From positions 26,538,077 to 26,602,076 of the forward strand of contig NC_092582.1 of NCBI RefSeq assembly GCF_037975245.1: DNA of 64,000 bases, given 5' to 3'. A model generated the notes under the pieces. That model had not been told where the DNA came from. It worked only from the letters and a program-made list of their open reading frames with translations, and ran no database searches. Positions within the stretch are counted from its first letter, which is position 1, and each line of letters opens with the position of its first letter. Source of the stretch: Apostichopus japonicus. Lineage: Eukaryota > Echinodermata > Holothuroidea > Aspidochirotida > Stichopodidae. Made by a program: the position numbers and the translations under genes. This document shows, piece by piece, positions 59,249-64,000 of this stretch.

Positions 59249-60652
59249 CCACTTATACGTATTACAGCACACAATCCCTATATAGATATACAAACACTCC
59301 CCACTTATACGTATCATAGCACACAATCCCTATATAGATATACAAACACTCCCCACTTATACGTATTACAGCACACAATCCCTATATAGATATACAAACA
59401 CTCCCCACTTATACGTATTACAGCACACAATCCCTATATAGATATACAAACACTCCCCACTTATACGTATTACAGCACACAATCCCTATATAGATATACA
59501 AACACTCCCCACTTATACGTATTACAGCACACAATCCCTATATAGATATACAAACACTCCCCACTTATACGTATTACAGCACACAATCCCTATATAGATA
59601 TACAAACACTCCTCACTTATACGTATTACAGCACACAATCCCTATATAGATATACAAACACTCCCCACTTATACGTATTACAGCACACAATCCCTATATA
59701 GATATACAAACACTCCCCACTTATACGTATTACAGCACACAATCCCTATATAGATATACAAACACTCCCCACTTATACGTATTACAGCACACAATCCCTA
59801 TATAGATATACAAACACTCCCCACTTATACGTATTACAGCACACAATCCCTATATAGATATACAAACACTCCCCACTTATACGTATTACAGCACACAATC
59901 CCTATATAGATATACAAACACTCCCCACTTATACGTATTACAGCACACAATCCCTATATAGATATACAAACACTCCCCACTTATACGTATTACAGCACAC
60001 AATCCCTATATAGATATACAAACACTCCCCACTTATACGTATTACAGCACACAATCCCTATATAGATATACAAACACTCCCCACTTATACGTATTATAGC
60101 ACACAATCCCTATATAGATATACAAACACTCCCCACTTATACGTATTACAGCACACAATCCCTATATAGATATACAAACACTCCCCACTTATACGTATTA
60201 TAGCACACAATCCCTATATAGATATACAAACACTCCCCACTTATACGTATTACAGCACACAATCCCTATATAGATATACAAACACTCCCCACTTATACGT
60301 ATTACAGCACACAATCCCTATATAGATATACAAACACTCCCCACTTATACGTATTACAGCACACAATCCCTATATAGATATACAAACACTCCCCACTTAT
60401 ACGTATTACAGCACACAATCCCTATATAGATATACAAACACTCCCCACTTATACGTATTACAGCACACAATCCCTATATAGATATACAAACACTCCCCAC
60501 TTATACGTATTACAGCACACAATCCCTATATAGATATACAAACACTCCCCGCTTATACGTATTACAGCACACAATCCCTATATAGATATACAAACACTCC
60601 CCGCTTATACGTATTACAGCACACAATCCCTATATAGATATACAAACACTCA
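59249..60652. repeat. 52-bp tandem array, about 27 nearly identical units
   Basis: Each unit contains CACTTATACGTATTACAGCA, CACAATCCCTATATAGATAT and ACAAACACTCCC. Starts at 59302 and 59354 give the 52-bp period. Across 1.4 kb only a few single-base variants are visible (TATTATAGC or TATCATAGC in some units, CTCC/CTTATAC, CCGCTT in the last two), so homogeneity is very high. Confidence 0.97.
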
Positions 60653-60895
60653 AATAGACTCTCGGCGAAAATTCATCAAACGATTCTATAAAGACGTGCT
60701 CGGAATGGTTGTTATTTTTTCATTGCTTTCTTTCATTAGTGATTTCGTGTTGCAGAAGAGTACCGCAGACCCTTAAAGGCAAAAACCAAGAGCATTTAAA
60801 GTCTGTTTATAAACCTTCAATGGTCAGAGCTTATAAGACCTATACGATACACGCTCATTTCATGGAATAACAATTATTGATTTAAACGATCAGGA

Positions 60896-61830
60896 CATAA
60901 CATATCTACTGCATTTAACAGTAATGTTGGTGTTACCTACAACACTTCATGCAATCAGTAATAACTTAATATGCTTCCCGCAGCATAACATATTTACTGC
61001 AATTAACAGTAATGTTGGTGTTACCTACAACACGTCATGCAATCAGTAATAACTTAATATGCTTCCCGCAGCATAACATATCTACTGCATTTAACAGTAA
61101 TGTTGGTGTTACCTACAACACTTCATGCAATCAGTAATAACTTAATATGCTTCCCGCAGCATAACATATTTACTGCAATTAACAGTAATGTTGGTGTTTC
61201 CTTCACCACTACATGCAATCAGTAATAACTTAATATGCTTCCCGTAGCATAACATATTTACTGCAATTAACAGTAATGTTGGTGTTTCCTTCAACACTTC
61301 ATGCAATCAGTATTAATTTAATATGCTTCCCTCAGCATAACATATTAACTGCAATTGACAGTAATGTTGGTGTTTCCTACAACACTTCATGCAATCAGTA
61401 TTAATTTAATATGCTTCCCGCATCATAATACATTTACTGCAATTAACAGTATAATGTTGGTGTTTCCTACAACACTTCTTGCAATCAGTAATAACTTAAT
61501 ATGCTTCCCGCAGCATAACATATTTACTGCAATTAACAGTAATGTTGGTGTTTCCTTCAACACTTCATGCAATCAGTATTAATTTAATATGCTTCCCTCA
61601 GCATAACATATTAACTGCAATTAACAGTAATGTTGGTGTTTCCTACAACACTTCATGCAATCAGTATTAATTTAATATGCTTCCCGCATCATAATACATT
61701 TACTGCAATTAACAGTATAATGTTGGTGTTTCCTACAACACTTCTTGCAATCAGTAATAACTTAATATGCTTCCCGCAGCGTAACATATTTACTACAATT
61801 AACAGTAGAGTTGGTGTATTTACACTACAC
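60896..61830. repeat. 88-bp tandem array, about ten units
   Basis: CATAACATATTTACTGCAAT starts at 60896, 60984 and 61072 and onward; each unit also has AACAGTAATGTTGGTGTT, CAACACTTCATGCAATCAGT and AACTTAATATGCTTCCCGCA. Later units pair into a higher-order pattern: the 61330-61520 stretch recurs almost unchanged at 61595-61780. Confidence 0.93.
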
Positions 61831-64000
61831 TAAAGGTCTATTCTACGGTCAACACCTATTGGTATTTCGTTCACAAGTCGATTCAATCAACAATGAATTT
61901 ATATGCCTTGCTCACTACACAATGATTACTGCAATCGAAACTGATAACCGCCAAGTGCAATCAACAATTAGTTTGATATACAATTACTTATCGTCAGCAC
62001 GCATCTTGTTGACTAATATACATTGTGTAATCAAGATCTTTGTAAGGATAACGTCTGTTCCTAAGAGTGATTCAGAAGGCCATTGACGGTTATTGCTCAG
62101 TATAGCTCTTCCATGAGTCTTCAAATCGACCAGAAGAATAACGTTACTAATCTATCCGTAAATTTAAACGTACACTTGTAACGCGAGAAGGTATACACGC
62201 AAGATGCAATATTCAGTGCATGGATGAAGTGATCACTCCATAGCATTGTAAACATATTAGCTTATTTGCTCACGAGAAACTTTAGATTGAAAAAGACACT
62301 GTTAATTTCAGCTTAAACAAATTTAATGACCCTGAATAGGATACAACTCGGATGACGTCATTACAAGAATTTGGCGCTGGTTTAGATAAAAGAACAATTC
62401 TGGCCAAGCGATGGTCATGTGTATACCAGGTAGTTGTTATGGAACATAATTGAATATGGCTAAGTCTAGATGGCATGTCCATTTGGCCACGACCAACTGT
62501 CTGCTTCTAATAAGTAGGCTGATATGTTGCTATGGAAACATATGCCGAATTTGTTAGTTGGAGTCCTGCTGCGATGTTGATGATCTATAACATAAAACGA
62601 TTGCCAGGTAGCCTAATTATTTAATAACAACCTAAAAGAGCTAAACACACTTGGATGCTCCAAACTAGCGAGTTAAGGCCTAACTAAACACAGAATATTT
62701 TGTGTCCCACAAATGAATTCATTGCTTTCTTTCATAAAGAAACAGAAATAACAGAACATGAACTGTTACTGTTCGGCCATTCTGTGACATGATCAACGCG
62801 CCAAGTCCGTATGGTAAGGCTGAACCAGTACTTGTCTCAAGAGAGAGAGAGAGAGAGCGCCTGAGAGAGGAAGGGGAGAAGGGGGGGGGAGCGCCTGAGA
62901 GAGGAAGGGCAGAAGGGGGCGGAGGGCTGAAACTATGCGCCATTGTTACATAATGAACCTTGCTTCAAGAACTGAACCTGTTTTGAAATTTTTTATTTTT
63001 ATATAATGAAAAGTTCTAGTTTCAGAAGAAGTAACACCTCATTTAATTGATGTGAATCAATTAGTCTGAAGAATTAATCATAACGGCAAATCCATTTATC
63101 TGCAAACAAATACCCTACATATTTGAAAACATTTCAGATGGGAAGTCTATTCCAACCATGAATGTGTACATTTATTATGAAAATCTCAAAGGTTTTAAAC
63201 AAATTATAAATAAATTGATCAGTAAGGTTCATCAGGACAAACAGATCTGCATTAGCTCAGAAGCTAAAACAAAAGACCACCGCCATCAATTATGTATACA
63301 TGATCAATAAGGTGACAGGCAGTGAGTTAGCTATCGTAATCAGCTAATATGTGCATTGGGTAGAATATCATGCATTTTAATATCGTTAGCACAATTTGAA
63401 CTTATTTTACCAACTTTGTAGACTAAGAAAAACATTATATTACTTTCCTTGTTTTTAAAAATAGCCAAAGTTACTTACGTTACCGATGAAGCTTATCTTG
63501 AGCCTATTAATAGCGTCTATTCCTGTCAAGGACAATTTGGGTAACATTAACCTATCGTTGTTTTGCGTGTATTAAATAAAATGACTCCTTCTGGTTCACG
63601 GTGAACAGAATAAAATGCACCGCTGGTTTCTTCCATTAGACTGAACAACATTTCTTGTTTTTCATGACCACGTACATCCACCATTTTTGCCTTCGTTTAC
63701 TGAAGAAATAAATCAGTCTGATATTTTAAGCGAACACGTGGATCGTCATGGAAACAAAGCTTCTGTGCAAACCAGGTCTGCTAGTGGCTTTTTGAACTTG
63801 ACTTGAGGATTTGCTGTTATCTGAATGCAGCAGAAACTGAGCTAGCCGCCGCAAGAAATTAGGAGAAACAACCATTATTAAGACTGGTCTCTGTATAGTG
63901 AATTGTTTGTCTTCAAGAAAGCCAAAGACTTTATTGAATTTATTCAAAATAAACTTGTTTCTAGCTCAGTTATTGTTAGCTGATCTAAAGGGCGCCGCAA
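61831..64000. other. No supported gene to the right edge
   Basis: AT-rich sequence; the only notable simple sequence is a GA/G-rich tract at 62840-62925 in which GAGCGCCTGAGAGAGGAAGG is duplicated. Open frames, including 63726-63947 on the minus strand, have no recognisable domain. Confidence 0.45.

Noticed and set aside
59249-60652. CRISPR-like array
   Set aside because: There are no unique spacers between repeats; the 52-bp units abut, and the context is eukaryotic.

Overview
This is a non-coding-rich animal genomic window with intron-containing genes, no bacterial or viral features and no intact transposase or reverse transcriptase. A family-A GPCR of prokineticin-receptor type, a G-type solute carrier, tRNA-derived SINEs, many hAT-like MITEs and abundant minisatellites suggest a marine invertebrate deuterostome. 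An echinoderm, possibly a sea cucumber, is my best guess, but that is inference and nothing in the window proves it.

Three genes can be supported, all on the minus strand. (1) The 5' end of an unrecognised gene: a coding exon at 3157-3333 with clean splice sites, a probable 5' UTR exon ending at 4736, and the remaining exons apparently off the left edge. (2) A one-coding-exon SLC35G1-like drug/metabolite transporter at 10078-11088 (336 aa), possibly preceded by non-coding 5' exons near 13.1 and 13.6 kb. (3) A two-coding-exon prokineticin-receptor-like GPCR (24567-24997 and 22358-23144; 405 aa) with the intron inside the DRY codon triplet. From 25.0 kb to 64 kb I find no confident protein-coding exon.

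The rest is repeat landscape. Tandem arrays cover roughly a fifth of the window by my own rough addition: a ~130-bp repeat at the left edge, an 87-bp array (0.8-2.8 kb), a 72-bp array (21.3 kb), a perfect GGGCA pentamer run (26.3 kb), a 74-bp array (32.0-33.3 kb), 16-bp and 46/93-bp arrays (47.0-48.5 kb), a palindrome-bearing 70-bp array (49.7-50.3 kb), a 39-bp array (54.4 kb), a very homogeneous 52-bp array (59.2-60.65 kb) and an 88-bp array (60.9-61.8 kb).

DNA-transposon relics cover roughly another seventh. Several have both terminal inverted repeats and target-site duplications readable: 29524-29889 (CTACTATA), 54995-55286 (TCTCGGCC), 14081-14732 (GCCAAACCAC), 19761-20329 (TAA, PIF/Harbinger-like) and 4938-5211 (TAAATATTA, carrying telomere-like repeats inside). 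A hAT composite at 6861-7952 still holds the C-terminal dimerisation piece of its transposase. The most unusual structure is a ~4.96-kb element (34437-39395) with CACTG ends, arms packed with dozens of GACTAA/TTAGTC motifs, and a 1.69-kb foldback element nested inside it. Two copies of one tRNA-derived SINE lie in opposite orientations at 27.6 and 39.6 kb.

The three genes show no operon-like or pathway link; they are separated by many kilobases of repeats. I found no previously undescribed multi-gene system. The candidates for novelty are the 5-kb motif-armed element, the telomere-motif MITE and some of the satellite arrays.
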